From an uncultured Lachnospiraceae bacterium (GTDB taxonomy: Bacteria > Bacillota > Clostridia > Lachnospirales > Lachnospiraceae): DNA of 35,506 nucleotides. Below the pieces are notes generated by a model. The model worked only from the letters and a program-made list of their open reading frames with translations, did no database searches and was not told the origin of the DNA. Within the stretch, counting starts at the first letter, position 1; every line of letters starts with the position of its first letter. The DNA lies in assembly GCA_910585605.1 (NCBI GenBank), contig CAJUFL010000041.1, positions 1 through 35,506 of the forward strand. The letters are read 5' to 3'. Position numbers and translations under genes: made by a program. Shown here one piece after another: positions 15,324 to 23,638 of the stretch.

Positions 15324-15720
15324 CTTTCCTTTTTTGCTGCTTCAGCTCAAACCGCCGCTCTTTTTCTGCTTCCCGCTGCTCCCGGTTCATGATTTTGCGT
15401 TCGGTTTTCATCTGCTCCTGCTGTAATTTCAAAGCCTGCTGCGATTTTGTACCTACCCCAGTATTCTGCATTTGTTTGCGCACTTCCCGCTGTACCCTCT
15501 TCGGGTTGCGCCCGGCTTCCTTTACATCCGCTTCCACAGCTGGACTAAATCGTAAGCGATCGTAATTTTTCAGAACAAAGCCGTATATCTCATAGTCTTT
15601 GGGTTCTGCACCAAATGTAACCTTACATACAGATAACTTTCCGTCCGATACACATTCAAACACACCTACCCAAAATGGTTCTTCAAAAAATACTGCCAGC
15701 CTTGCCGATACTTTGTCCAT
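15304..15720 (-). CDS. yjdF: YjdF family protein (DUF2992)
   Basis: 138 residues matching YjdF: the start MDKVSARLAVFFEEPFWVGV, then FECVSDGKLSVCKVTFGAEP, EIYGFVLKNYDRLRFSPAVE and a basic/Gln-rich tail (EQREAEKERRFELKQQKRKE). In Bacillus and relatives yjdF follows the yjdF riboswitch, which responds to azaaromatic compounds. The protein is thought to deal with such compounds, but its activity is unknown. AAGGAGG lies seven bases before the ATG and can be masked by the structured leader (15725-15860). Confidence 0.88.
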   Translation of the reverse strand: MDKVSARLAVFFEEPFWVGVFECVSDGKLSVCKVTFGAEPKDYEIYGFVLKNYDRLRFSPAVEADVKEAGRNPKRVQREVRKQMQNTGVGTKSQQALKLQQEQMKTERKIMNREQREAEKERRFELKQQKRKEKHRGR

Positions 15721-15724
15721 AACA

Positions 15725-15860
15725 ATTCCTCCTTAATGCCCTGCGGCTGTCGCGGTATTCGTCAAATGCTCTGCAAGCAGGGCATTTTCCTCATTACCCA
15801 CGCAAATTAATTGTAACGACCAAAGAACGGACGACCCAAGGAGGGAGGGCTACTTACACC
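15725..15860 (-). ncRNA. probable yjdF riboswitch
   Basis: The 140 bases before yjdF are GC-rich and highly structured. ATGCCCTGC (15777-15785) pairs perfectly with GCAGGGCAT (15736-15744, beside the ribosome site) or, with one G-T pair, with GCAGAGCAT (15766-15774). These two pairings exclude each other. A 7-base CCTCCTT (minus strand, 15838-15844) is fully complementary to the AAGGAGG ribosome site (15728-15734), and CACCG-TTT-CGGTG forms a further hairpin just upstream. Together with the gene it precedes, this fits a translation-controlling yjdF riboswitch. I did not match the published consensus base by base. Confidence 0.65.
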
Positions 15861-15914
15861 GAAACGGTGCGACTGGACTACCTACCAGTTCTGCAAGATT
15901 GCCTTGCGTTGTGT

Positions 15915-16065
15915 TTTTATCTTTGCTTTTATATATTACTATAAAAACACTTATTTTTCCATAAAAATATGACAATCCTCTTATCACAGAGAACTGCCAT
16001 ATGCCTATATTTCCCTTACTTATTTTATCATACATGATGCAGGTACTATATTTCAATCATCACTA
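15915..16065. repeat. dispersed repeat, copy 2
   Basis: The second copy of the repeat at 10402-10552, same orientation, about 80% identical by eye over some 150 bases. It sits directly upstream of the yjdF leader. A 68-codon minus-strand ORF crossing it (15850-16056) is not conserved in frame with copy 1 and is probably not a gene. Confidence 0.7.
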
Positions 16066-16394
16066 TAGAATTTCTTGCCACGGATTTTTCATTTAATCGT
16101 CTCCTTTAACCACCATATAAATTATAGTAATAATATCAGTTGAATCATTAAAGATAGTCCTCTCTCGGAGGCGTAAAAACATCAACTACCTCGCCGCCTT
16201 CAATCACATGAAAGGAATGTATCTGATTGCCTGGAATGGAATATGTATCGCCTGCATTCAGTTCATACTGACATTAAATTATCACGGCAAATTTTTTGGA
16301 ATCAAGCAAGCCATTTTCAACATATCCAGCAACATTGATGTTTCTACGCTTGAATCCTGAATTCTCATCACACCTTCCGAGAATCCAGGGTTCA
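16066..16394. other. intergenic region with decayed coding DNA
   Basis: Downstream of jetC. It holds the cupin remnant (16148-16273). Just below the jetC stop is a start-less minus-strand frame that overlaps the end of jetC out of frame and reads EPWILGRCDENSGF, then VAGYVENGLLDSKKFAV. I cannot assign it. No terminator is evident. Confidence 0.35.
16148..16273 (-). pseudogene. cupin-domain protein, C-terminal remnant
   Basis: An open frame after a stop reads YELNAGDTYSIPGNQIHSFH and then VIEGGEVVDVFTPPREDYL with a TAA at 16148-16150. The G-D-x-x-x-I-P-x-x-x-x-H pattern is the second half of a cupin_2 barrel. The N-terminal half is absent, so it is a relic. Confidence 0.6.
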
Positions 16395-19300
16395 TCAAAA
16401 TAAAAAAGTCTGCTGCTCCATCACTTCAATCTGCGAAGACACCATAACTTCTTCCTCCAAACCTCTTGTATGCTCTCCCCGAAGATACTGCATTCCGCCC
16501 CTCAGGTTTGCCGTAATCAAATTCAATACATAAATGTTATCAAATCTGCTATATATGGAATCCCCTCCAAGACCAGACAGACAGATTAACTGAGTATTCG
16601 TCTTTTTCGCCATATCCATAAGCGGCTTCAACAGATGTGCTGCATTTGTCTGGGCAAATGGGTTATCCATTACCAATACTTTTCCTTCATTCCGGTCGGC
16701 AAAAATGTCGGTTTCATCTCTTCTCATATAATGCAGTAAGCTTGATAAGATAACAAATGCAGACAAAAATCCCTCTCCGCCGGAATTTCTTGCTACCTCC
16801 GCCCATGTAATCGGATATTCCCGCTGCTCTTCAATTTTATAAAGCTTAATCTGAATATTCACCACACCCACAATGGTATCATACAGATATTTCGTTGTAA
16901 TTCTGCTGCTTAAATAATCTGCTGCATTTTCATTTTGTTCATATATCTCAATGCCGTTTCGTGTCAGCTCATCCATAAAATCTTCAAACCGCTGGTGATA
17001 CAAGCCCTCATTTTCTTCCCAATCTGGTATCTGCAAACGTAGCATCTTAATCGGACGTTCTCTAATTGTAATGGTAGAGTTATTATCAATTTTGCTCATA
17101 TTACTATGGACATCTTTCACATAATCTTCTAAAAGACCTTCTATTTTGTTCTTCTCCTTTTCTACCATCGCAATATCCACAGCAAGCTTTGCCATCTGGC
17201 TGTCATAGGACTGAATGGTTGTATCAAGCTGAGCCAGCACCAGACCGGCCCTTTCTGTTACTGCCAGCATTGCTTCCAATGGTTTCAGGTAATAGTCTTC
17301 CTGATACATTTCTTTTCGAATCAGCATATTAAGATGTGCTTTCAGCTTATCTTTTCTACGCTTTTGTTCTTCTGTTTCCTGACGGTAATCTCTGCGTATT
17401 ATGCCCGCAAACTCCCGAAGACTCCTTGCATCCATCTGCTCAATATCTTCTTCCCATACCAAAGCCTTTTCTACAACAAAATCCTGATATTCTGAAAATG
17501 CAGCCAGATTCTCATTTATACTCTGCAGGTGCCTTTCCACAAGCCTGCTTTTCTTTGCAAGTTCCGCCACCTGATATTTAAACTTATTTATCTCCGCTTC
17601 AAAATCAGCCGTATGAATCTCTGCCTTTGGCAGTGGCACCTCACAGCCACACTGCTCCGACATTCCTTTTTTCTTATCCTGCATCCGGCTTTTCAAAACA
17701 TCAATCTGCTTATCCTCATCATGCCACAAACGCTCTTTATTTTTCCATTTCTTCTGTCTGTCCTCCAGTAAAATCTCCTGATGTAACTGCTCCTTTTCAT
17801 TATAAAGAATTTCTTTCCACTCCCACTCTGAAACCTGATACTTTTTCTTTCGTTTCGTTAATTCTGCCCTTTCTTTTACAAGATTTTTTCCTGCTTTTTC
17901 CTGCATTAGTTCCAACTCCTGCAGCTGCGAGGACATTTTCGTTGTGATTGCCTCATATCTTGCCTCCAGTTCCCCCGGCTGCATATCCGCCACAAAACCT
18001 TCCTGCATTTCATAATTTCCATATCTTACCAGCTTATCCCTTAAACTGTTCACTTTATCAACAAGCTTCAGTTTCTCATGCTCCAATGACTTTTTTCCCT
18101 CTGCATATTTCTGCTGCATGGAAACCGCCTGCTCTTTCTCTCCTTCATAGCAGATTTGCTCCTGACGACTCTGTTCTGCTTCCTGCCGTTCTTTTTGATA
18201 ATCCCTATAGCCTGCACAAAACCGTTCAAAATCCGATTCGCGCCGTTTACACCACTCAATATCCTGTTTCTCTTTCTGAATGGCATTGGTGAGCCTGTCA
18301 ATTGCATCACCTAATTCCAGTATTTCCTCACTTATCTCAAAGATAATCTTTTCGATGTTACTTAAAGCCTCCCGTACTTCCTCTTGTTCTTTTCGATTTC
18401 GATCCAGCTCCTCCTTTGATACTGTCTGTTTTTTCAGAGTACTTCGCCGTTCCATATATTCCCGATATTCTGTATTTTTAAATTCAATCTGCTCCTTTTT
18501 CTTTTTGATTTCCGATTCCTTCTGTGTAATCAATAACCGCAGTTCCTCTTCATTCAGAAGCTTTTCATTAAACCATAAATAGAAACTAATTCCTGAAAGA
18601 TTCAAAATACTGCTTTCTCCCTCCACCAGTACTTCTTCTAACGCCTCCCTCGGAATTAGTGGAATCGGGAAAGAAGTATAGATTTCTTTTCCGTGCCGTT
18701 CTAATTTTTTTATCTCTTCCCGGGGCAAAATCAATGCATACGGAAGAAATGGCTGCTTACGCACCAACCTTGTGTTTTCTTCCACACTATACCCATTCTT
18801 CTCTAACCAGTTCATGCCATATACAGGGTGAAGCTCCAACTCATCAAGCAGTTCTTTAAACTCCTGCGGTAATTCCAACACTTCACCGGATGTAAGCTTT
18901 TTCCACTCTCGTCCCAATTCATTTTTCTCCTGTTCTAAAGCATTACGAGTCCGGTTAATTTCCGTAAGCTTGCGGTCTGCTGCCTCTAAAAGCTTATCCG
19001 TCTGCCAGAGCAATGAATCCTCCACTTCCAGATATCTCATAATAGTTTGCCGTTCTTTTGTCTGTTCATCAAACTCCCTTTCTGTCTCCTTCAAAACACG
19101 AAATTTAAACTCCATATCCTGCTTTTCATTCTGTCTATCTTCCTTGTTCCGCACACAGGATTTCTTTTTCTCTTCTACATCCACAAGCTGTCTGGCATGG
19201 GAATTACAGTTTCTTGTAAGCTCTGTCAACTGCTTTTCATACTGCTCTTTTTTAATTTCCAGCATTCCCGGCTCGTAGTCCCCAAGAATATTTCTAGCAA

Positions 19301-20795
19301 AGTTTTCCCGATAATTTTGATTGAATTCATCTTCTCTCTGGGCAAAACCCTCTATTCTTGTATTACAGGATGCGATTTTTATAAGTAATTCCTTAATTGA
19401 CTTCTCGCAATCTCCTTCCTTGTCTTTCTGAAACTGCCACTGTTGCTCCATTTCGTGATATCTGGCATCTTTCTCTTCCTGTACCGCTTTCACATCCTCC
19501 AGACACTTTTCATAATATTTCTTCAAATAACCACCAATCTGTTTGCGTTCCGGCTCCAATTCTCGCTCATTTTTTCTCAATACGTCAATCCGCTGTGTCA
19601 AAAAATCATATTCTTTCGTCTGCTCATCTATAATGTTTTGCTGCTTGGCACATTCATAAAGATGCACTGTCTTCTCTATGCTTTGTATCTCACTCTCCAA
19701 TTCATCCATTTCGCCCTGTATCACATCACGGTTGCTGGTATGAATCTTTAAATCATCTGCCAGAATGTGAATTTCCATAGATAATTTTTCGTATAAAATG
19801 TGGGCTATCATCCTATCGCAATCCTTGCTTTCCGTCTCCAATTCAAGCTGTTCTCGTCTTGCTGCCTCCTCTAAACGGTTTAATTCCTGCCGAAAGCATG
19901 CAATCCGATTTTCCAGTGCTTTCACACTCTGTTCCGTTTCCTGATAGGTTCTGGCACTTTCCTCCACATCAAGCATATCTTCCTTGAACTTCAAAATCGT
20001 ATCCCTGCGTTCAATCTTGGATTTGTTATCCTTATACATTCGGATATATTTATCAACAATGCTCTGAAATTCCTTTATCCTGTTTTGATCCTGATTCAGC
20101 TTGTCCTGAATCGTTTCAAGAAACCACTTCTCAATCAGTTCTTTTTCATTTTTGCAATCTGAAAACAATTCCGACAAACCAGATTCCTTTAAATTCACCT
20201 TACGAATAATGGTTTCCCATTCCTTATAATAAATCTTATACTCTGAAAGTTTATCAAAATACTGTCTTGACTGGGCATAATTATTCATGTCGTAATAGAA
20301 AAATTTCTTGGAATGATCCTTCTTATACATTTCAAACAACTGTCTGTTCGCATTAAAGTTTTTTAATAAAACTTCATTTTTTGTCTTTTCAACTACAGGA
20401 ATATTATAAATGTCGTGTTCACAACGTGACGGATACTCACTGATAAAATTAATGATTTCCAAAGCCTCTGAGGACTGTTCCTCCGATACCTGTTTTTTCC
20501 TTACCATCATACCCGTAAGGCAGTATCCGGCTCCCTGGTCAAGTGCCCATTCCACCATAATAAATGTCGGTTTTGAAGTGGTAAAATAACTTTCAAAAGG
20601 TCTGTCTTTTGTTTTCCGGTACTGCTTATGTACGAAAGGTGCCGTCATCATCTGTACTAAAACAGACTTTCCGCCTCCGTTCCGAAGGGAAAGTAATGTA
20701 CTCTGTCCGCCCATCTGAAATGTTTCATCACTGACACGAATAGAATTGTTATTATAATTTAGATTAATCAAACGAACCGCATTTATTTTACTCAT
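16395..20795 (-). CDS. jetC: Wadjet system SMC-like ATPase JetC
   Basis: 1466 residues. The SMC/MksB-like motor of Wadjet, which extrudes loops on circular DNA and marks plasmids for cleavage by JetD. Walker A is LRNGGGKS (37-44) close to the N-terminus. More than 1000 residues of Glu/Lys/Gln-rich coiled coil interrupted by a globular middle follow. The ABC signature NSGGEGFLSAF and the Walker B-like VLVMDNPFAQ are near the C-terminus. The residue after the Walker B Asp is Asn rather than the usual Glu. The gene overlaps jetB by four bases (ATGA), so they are translationally coupled. Intact. Confidence 0.93.
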   Translation of the reverse strand: MSKINAVRLINLNYNNNSIRVSDETFQMGGQSTLLSLRNGGGKSVLVQMMTAPFVHKQYRKTKDRPFESYFTTSKPTFIMVEWALDQGAGYCLTGMMVRKKQVSEEQSSEALEIINFISEYPSRCEHDIYNIPVVEKTKNEVLLKNFNANRQLFEMYKKDHSKKFFYYDMNNYAQSRQYFDKLSEYKIYYKEWETIIRKVNLKESGLSELFSDCKNEKELIEKWFLETIQDKLNQDQNRIKEFQSIVDKYIRMYKDNKSKIERRDTILKFKEDMLDVEESARTYQETEQSVKALENRIACFRQELNRLEEAARREQLELETESKDCDRMIAHILYEKLSMEIHILADDLKIHTSNRDVIQGEMDELESEIQSIEKTVHLYECAKQQNIIDEQTKEYDFLTQRIDVLRKNERELEPERKQIGGYLKKYYEKCLEDVKAVQEEKDARYHEMEQQWQFQKDKEGDCEKSIKELLIKIASCNTRIEGFAQREDEFNQNYRENFARNILGDYEPGMLEIKKEQYEKQLTELTRNCNSHARQLVDVEEKKKSCVRNKEDRQNEKQDMEFKFRVLKETEREFDEQTKERQTIMRYLEVEDSLLWQTDKLLEAADRKLTEINRTRNALEQEKNELGREWKKLTSGEVLELPQEFKELLDELELHPVYGMNWLEKNGYSVEENTRLVRKQPFLPYALILPREEIKKLERHGKEIYTSFPIPLIPREALEEVLVEGESSILNLSGISFYLWFNEKLLNEEELRLLITQKESEIKKKKEQIEFKNTEYREYMERRSTLKKQTVSKEELDRNRKEQEEVREALSNIEKIIFEISEEILELGDAIDRLTNAIQKEKQDIEWCKRRESDFERFCAGYRDYQKERQEAEQSRQEQICYEGEKEQAVSMQQKYAEGKKSLEHEKLKLVDKVNSLRDKLVRYGNYEMQEGFVADMQPGELEARYEAITTKMSSQLQELELMQEKAGKNLVKERAELTKRKKKYQVSEWEWKEILYNEKEQLHQEILLEDRQKKWKNKERLWHDEDKQIDVLKSRMQDKKKGMSEQCGCEVPLPKAEIHTADFEAEINKFKYQVAELAKKSRLVERHLQSINENLAAFSEYQDFVVEKALVWEEDIEQMDARSLREFAGIIRRDYRQETEEQKRRKDKLKAHLNMLIRKEMYQEDYYLKPLEAMLAVTERAGLVLAQLDTTIQSYDSQMAKLAVDIAMVEKEKNKIEGLLEDYVKDVHSNMSKIDNNSTITIRERPIKMLRLQIPDWEENEGLYHQRFEDFMDELTRNGIEIYEQNENAADYLSSRITTKYLYDTIVGVVNIQIKLYKIEEQREYPITWAEVARNSGGEGFLSAFVILSSLLHYMRRDETDIFADRNEGKVLVMDNPFAQTNAAHLLKPLMDMAKKTNTQLICLSGLGGDSIYSRFDNIYVLNLITANLRGGMQYLRGEHTRGLEEEVMVSSQIEVMEQQTFLF

Positions 20796-21496
20796 TCTTC
20801 CAGCACCTTTCTGACCCTCTGATAATTATTCTGATTCAAAAGATTCCAATCCATAAGATTATCCAGCTTCTTGGTGGTTTTTATCATCTCATCCTCTTCC
20901 ACATAATCAATCAGCCCCTGTTCTTCTAAAAATATAAAAATTGTATGCAGGAAACCTTCCTTGGTAGTCCTTTGCCTCGTTCCCTTATCATCAGAGCGTA
21001 ACGCCTCGTACGCCTCTAACATATTCCGAAACGCAATTCCCTTTTGCTCTTCCTCCTCTTCTGTCGTATTCTCCACGCCCTCTTTCAGTCTTTCCGAAAT
21101 GCAGTTTTGCAATTCCCCAACACGTATATACTCCCTTGATTTACTGCTGCTACCTTGTCCATCATAAAATTCCACCAAAAGAGTTAATATAACAAACTGC
21201 GACAGATAAAAATCCTTATCAGTTCCCGTTGATTTACATAACCTTTTCTTAAGTTCTGCCTTTGAAAATCCCAAAAACACATTTTCCTCTTTGGGTATCA
21301 GATAAATTACGTCACCATACCGTTCTACAGTACCTGCCGCCACTTCTGCCTGTGATTTTACCAGATTCTGAACCTGCTCTTCTTCCGTGTATGCACGATA
21401 TAACCGCTGCTCATCCTGTTCTCTTAATTCATGATGTTCTAACAGATAATAGAAAATCTGCTGACTGACCCGTATTTCCCCCATTTCATATGCCAT
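20792..21496 (-). CDS. jetB: Wadjet protein JetB (MksE/KITE-like, DUF6063-like)
   Basis: 234 residues. In Wadjet, JetB is the small MksE-like winged-helix (KITE) subunit that binds the kleisin JetA. Visible parts are an N-terminal IRVSQQIFYYLLEHHELREQ, a central FVILTLLVEFYDG, an acidic linker (TTEEEEEQKG) and a C-terminal FIFLEEQGLIDYVEEDEMIK. It matches the DUF6063 type rather than the DUF4194 type found in type I Wadjet. The gene overlaps jetC by four bases. The ribosome site is weak (AAAGG about 13 bases upstream), and 371 noncoding bases separate it from jetA. Confidence 0.88.
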   Translation of the reverse strand: MAYEMGEIRVSQQIFYYLLEHHELREQDEQRLYRAYTEEEQVQNLVKSQAEVAAGTVERYGDVIYLIPKEENVFLGFSKAELKKRLCKSTGTDKDFYLSQFVILTLLVEFYDGQGSSSKSREYIRVGELQNCISERLKEGVENTTEEEEEQKGIAFRNMLEAYEALRSDDKGTRQRTTKEGFLHTIFIFLEEQGLIDYVEEDEMIKTTKKLDNLMDWNLLNQNNYQRVRKVLEE

Positions 21497-21867
21497 ATCA
21501 CTAACCGTACCTTTCTTTTATTTTATCTTCTGATGTACTGACCTGTTAATGTTTAACATAACTACGCCGGATATCTGTTTATCTGCAAGTCAGATTTCAA
21601 TGGTGCAGCGATGACTACGACTAGAAAATCCAACACAGCAGATGGACAAATAAACAAGTAGGTTTGCTTAAATGTCAACAGTTCAGTAATAGTATCTCGT
21701 CTCATTGATCACTGCTGCTTTGAACGAGAATGCTGTCCCGGTAGTATAGTTCAAAATGCAGGCATAGCGGCTACACTAAGACTGTTTGAACCATTCTGAC
21801 AAAATAGCAGACTATCAAAGTAGCAGTACATTAAATTTACTTCACTAGTTAATTACAAATGTTTATA
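21497..21867. other. 371-base noncoding segment inside the Wadjet operon
   Basis: No convincing ORF lies between jetA and jetB, where such operons are normally compact. Base composition is more even than in the flanks. The segment 21533-21831 is bounded by 8-bp perfect inverted repeats ATGTACTG/CAGTACAT. It also holds CAACAGTTCAG (about 21679), resembling one arm of the hairpin at 23505-23538. It may be an inserted nonautonomous repeat or a noncoding RNA, and repeats this short could arise by chance. Confidence 0.4.
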
Positions 21868-23481
21868 CTAGGTTTCTACCATAATCTCTACATTCGAACA
21901 TCGTATCGTTTTACAAACTCCACCCTCATCAAGAACATTTGTAAATTCCACACCTTTCTTATCCTGTGTTCTTAAAACATATATTTTTGAAATCTCTTTC
22001 TTTTTTTCATCATGATCCACCACACTCAGTATCATGTCATGCAGTTGAAATTCCAATGCATCCTCTACAATATACTCACTTTTTTCTTTTCGAAGTGCTG
22101 CCAGATTGATTTCTTTACTCTTAATCATCTCTACCATAATTTCTTTAAAAATATCAATGCTTGGTATAAGTACAGACTGCATAGCCTCTCCTGCCTCAAC
22201 CATTTCCTTAATTTCCTGTAATGTGACCGTTCCTTTTTCGAAAGCAAGGTCAATGATCAGATTCAGGCTTTTTTCATATTTTGCAAGCTTTTCTTGCTGC
22301 TTCCTGGCAATCTCCTCCTGCCATTCCTCCTCATCAAAATCAAGGATTTCTTCTTCCTCGTCCACTGCTTTCTTGCGGATCGGCCGTTGTAATTCCAATG
22401 ATTTATTCAAATTATATATTTTATCCGGCTCCCTGTGAAATAGCGGTCTAAAAAAAACGTCTAACTGCTCCAAACCAGAAGAATCCTTAAGCACCTTATC
22501 ATATAACTCCGTTCTTAACGAAAACCTCTGTATCAGTGACATCTGTGCCAAAAGCTCCAATTCTCTTTCATACAGAAGCTTTAGATCAAAATGCGAATTC
22601 AAAATCTTCTGATGTTCATCAATTCCCCGGTTGAGATAACCTTCAATAATCTTTAAATTATTGAGTTTTTCCTCATCCTCTTCAGACAATTTTTTCACAT
22701 TAATATTCTGTTCCTCCAGCTCCGCCGCTCTTTTTTTAACCGTTTCACGGTAATTTTTAAATTTCTGCTTTGTTGCATCAATGGTTTCCATATTCTCCTC
22801 TAACAGGACTTTATAATCTGCTACGGAATAATTCAGTGCATTTCTTCTGACCCGGAGCATCGCTTCCTGTATCTTCTGTAACTGGATACGCAGTAAATTA
22901 AATACATTCTTAATCTCATCCACCGCTTTATCATAGCTTTGTTTCTCAAGATGCATTTTAAATATCATCTCATGGATGGTAAGCTTCATATTACTTTCAA
23001 TTTCCAACGTGGAAAGCAGCAGATTATAGCCATCATCTGTCAGATAATAGGAAGTGCGTTTCACCTCGGAATCCACATAAACAACACGATTTGCAATATA
23101 GCTGACATTCATGATCTTATATGCTCGCTGTTCAAAATCAAATCCATCAAAGTACATTGCTTTCCCCTCATTGGAAAGAATCACATTAATAATAAAATCA
23201 CCTATCTTTTTGCAGTCCTCATATGACATATTTTTATAAAAATATGTGGTATTTAAATGATCAAGAAATGCACCTATATCATCTAACGTACAATTTTCTT
23301 CTTTCAGAGACTGCTCCATGATATATAGCATCAAAGCAAATATAATATTTAATTGCTCATCCATTTTTAAGAAGCCATAATTTTTCCAAATCTGTTTTTG
23401 TGCACTGTTCTGCATCAAAAGTCCATACATTCCTACATGTTTCATCCTCTTTGGAAATTGCTTTAAAAAATCATATTGCAT
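21868..23481 (-). CDS. jetA: Wadjet protein JetA (kleisin-like, DUF5716-like)
   Basis: 537 residues. The MksF-like kleisin that links the JetC heads. It opens MQYDFLKQFPKRMKHVGMYG, a start typical of this JetA family. It has an acidic region in the second half (KKAVDEEEEILDFDEEEWQE) and long helices in the middle (ETIDATKQKFKNYRETVKKR). The family corresponds to DUF5716, not the DUF3375 JetA of type I systems, so I lean to type III, unverified. AGAAGGGAA precedes the ATG. Three hairpins lie in the gap upstream. Confidence 0.9.
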   Translation of the reverse strand: MQYDFLKQFPKRMKHVGMYGLLMQNSAQKQIWKNYGFLKMDEQLNIIFALMLYIMEQSLKEENCTLDDIGAFLDHLNTTYFYKNMSYEDCKKIGDFIINVILSNEGKAMYFDGFDFEQRAYKIMNVSYIANRVVYVDSEVKRTSYYLTDDGYNLLLSTLEIESNMKLTIHEMIFKMHLEKQSYDKAVDEIKNVFNLLRIQLQKIQEAMLRVRRNALNYSVADYKVLLEENMETIDATKQKFKNYRETVKKRAAELEEQNINVKKLSEEDEEKLNNLKIIEGYLNRGIDEHQKILNSHFDLKLLYERELELLAQMSLIQRFSLRTELYDKVLKDSSGLEQLDVFFRPLFHREPDKIYNLNKSLELQRPIRKKAVDEEEEILDFDEEEWQEEIARKQQEKLAKYEKSLNLIIDLAFEKGTVTLQEIKEMVEAGEAMQSVLIPSIDIFKEIMVEMIKSKEINLAALRKEKSEYIVEDALEFQLHDMILSVVDHDEKKKEISKIYVLRTQDKKGVEFTNVLDEGGVCKTIRCSNVEIMVET

Positions 23482-23504
23482 TTGATAAATTCCCTTCTAG
23501 AAAT

Positions 23505-23538
23505 CGTAACAGTTCAGCCCACAGGCTAAACTGTTACG
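23505..23538. repeat. hairpin 1 in the jetD-jetA gap
   Basis: Perfect 10-bp arms CGTAACAGTT/AACTGTTACG with an inner AGC/GCT pair. It ends about 25 bases before the jetA start, next to its ribosome site. It resembles a REP-type palindrome more than a terminator, since no T tract follows. Confidence 0.7.
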
Positions 23539-23575
23539 GAATTGGGCAAGCTTCGCATACAAAATTGCCCAATTC
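23539..23575. repeat. hairpin 2 in the jetD-jetA gap
   Basis: Perfect 11-bp arms GAATTGGGCAA/TTGCCCAATTC with a 15-base loop, directly abutting hairpin 1. Confidence 0.7.
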
Positions 23576-23599
23576 TATTCCTGTTGTACTCTTTCTTAT

Positions 23600-23624
23600 G
23601 GTCAGCACTGTAAATGTGCAGACC
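23600..23624. repeat. hairpin 3 in the jetD-jetA gap
   Basis: Arms GGTC-A-GCAC and GTGC-A-GACC pair around a 7-base loop with one A-A mismatch. It lies 15 bases downstream of the jetD stop on the minus strand. Confidence 0.6.
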
Positions 23625-23638
23625 TACCTGAATTGTTA

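Noticed and set aside
15850..16056. 68-codon minus-strand ORF (MKYSTCIMYDKISKGNIGIW...)
   Set aside because: It lies across the dispersed repeat and the yjdF leader. The matching region of the other repeat copy is frameshifted, and there is no ribosome site. Probably a by-product of the repeat.
17336..19751. Several plus-strand ORFs of 60-114 codons opposite jetC
   Set aside because: Antisense shadows of the coiled-coil coding sequence, Ser/Phe/Leu-rich with no ribosome sites. JetC is intact on the other strand.
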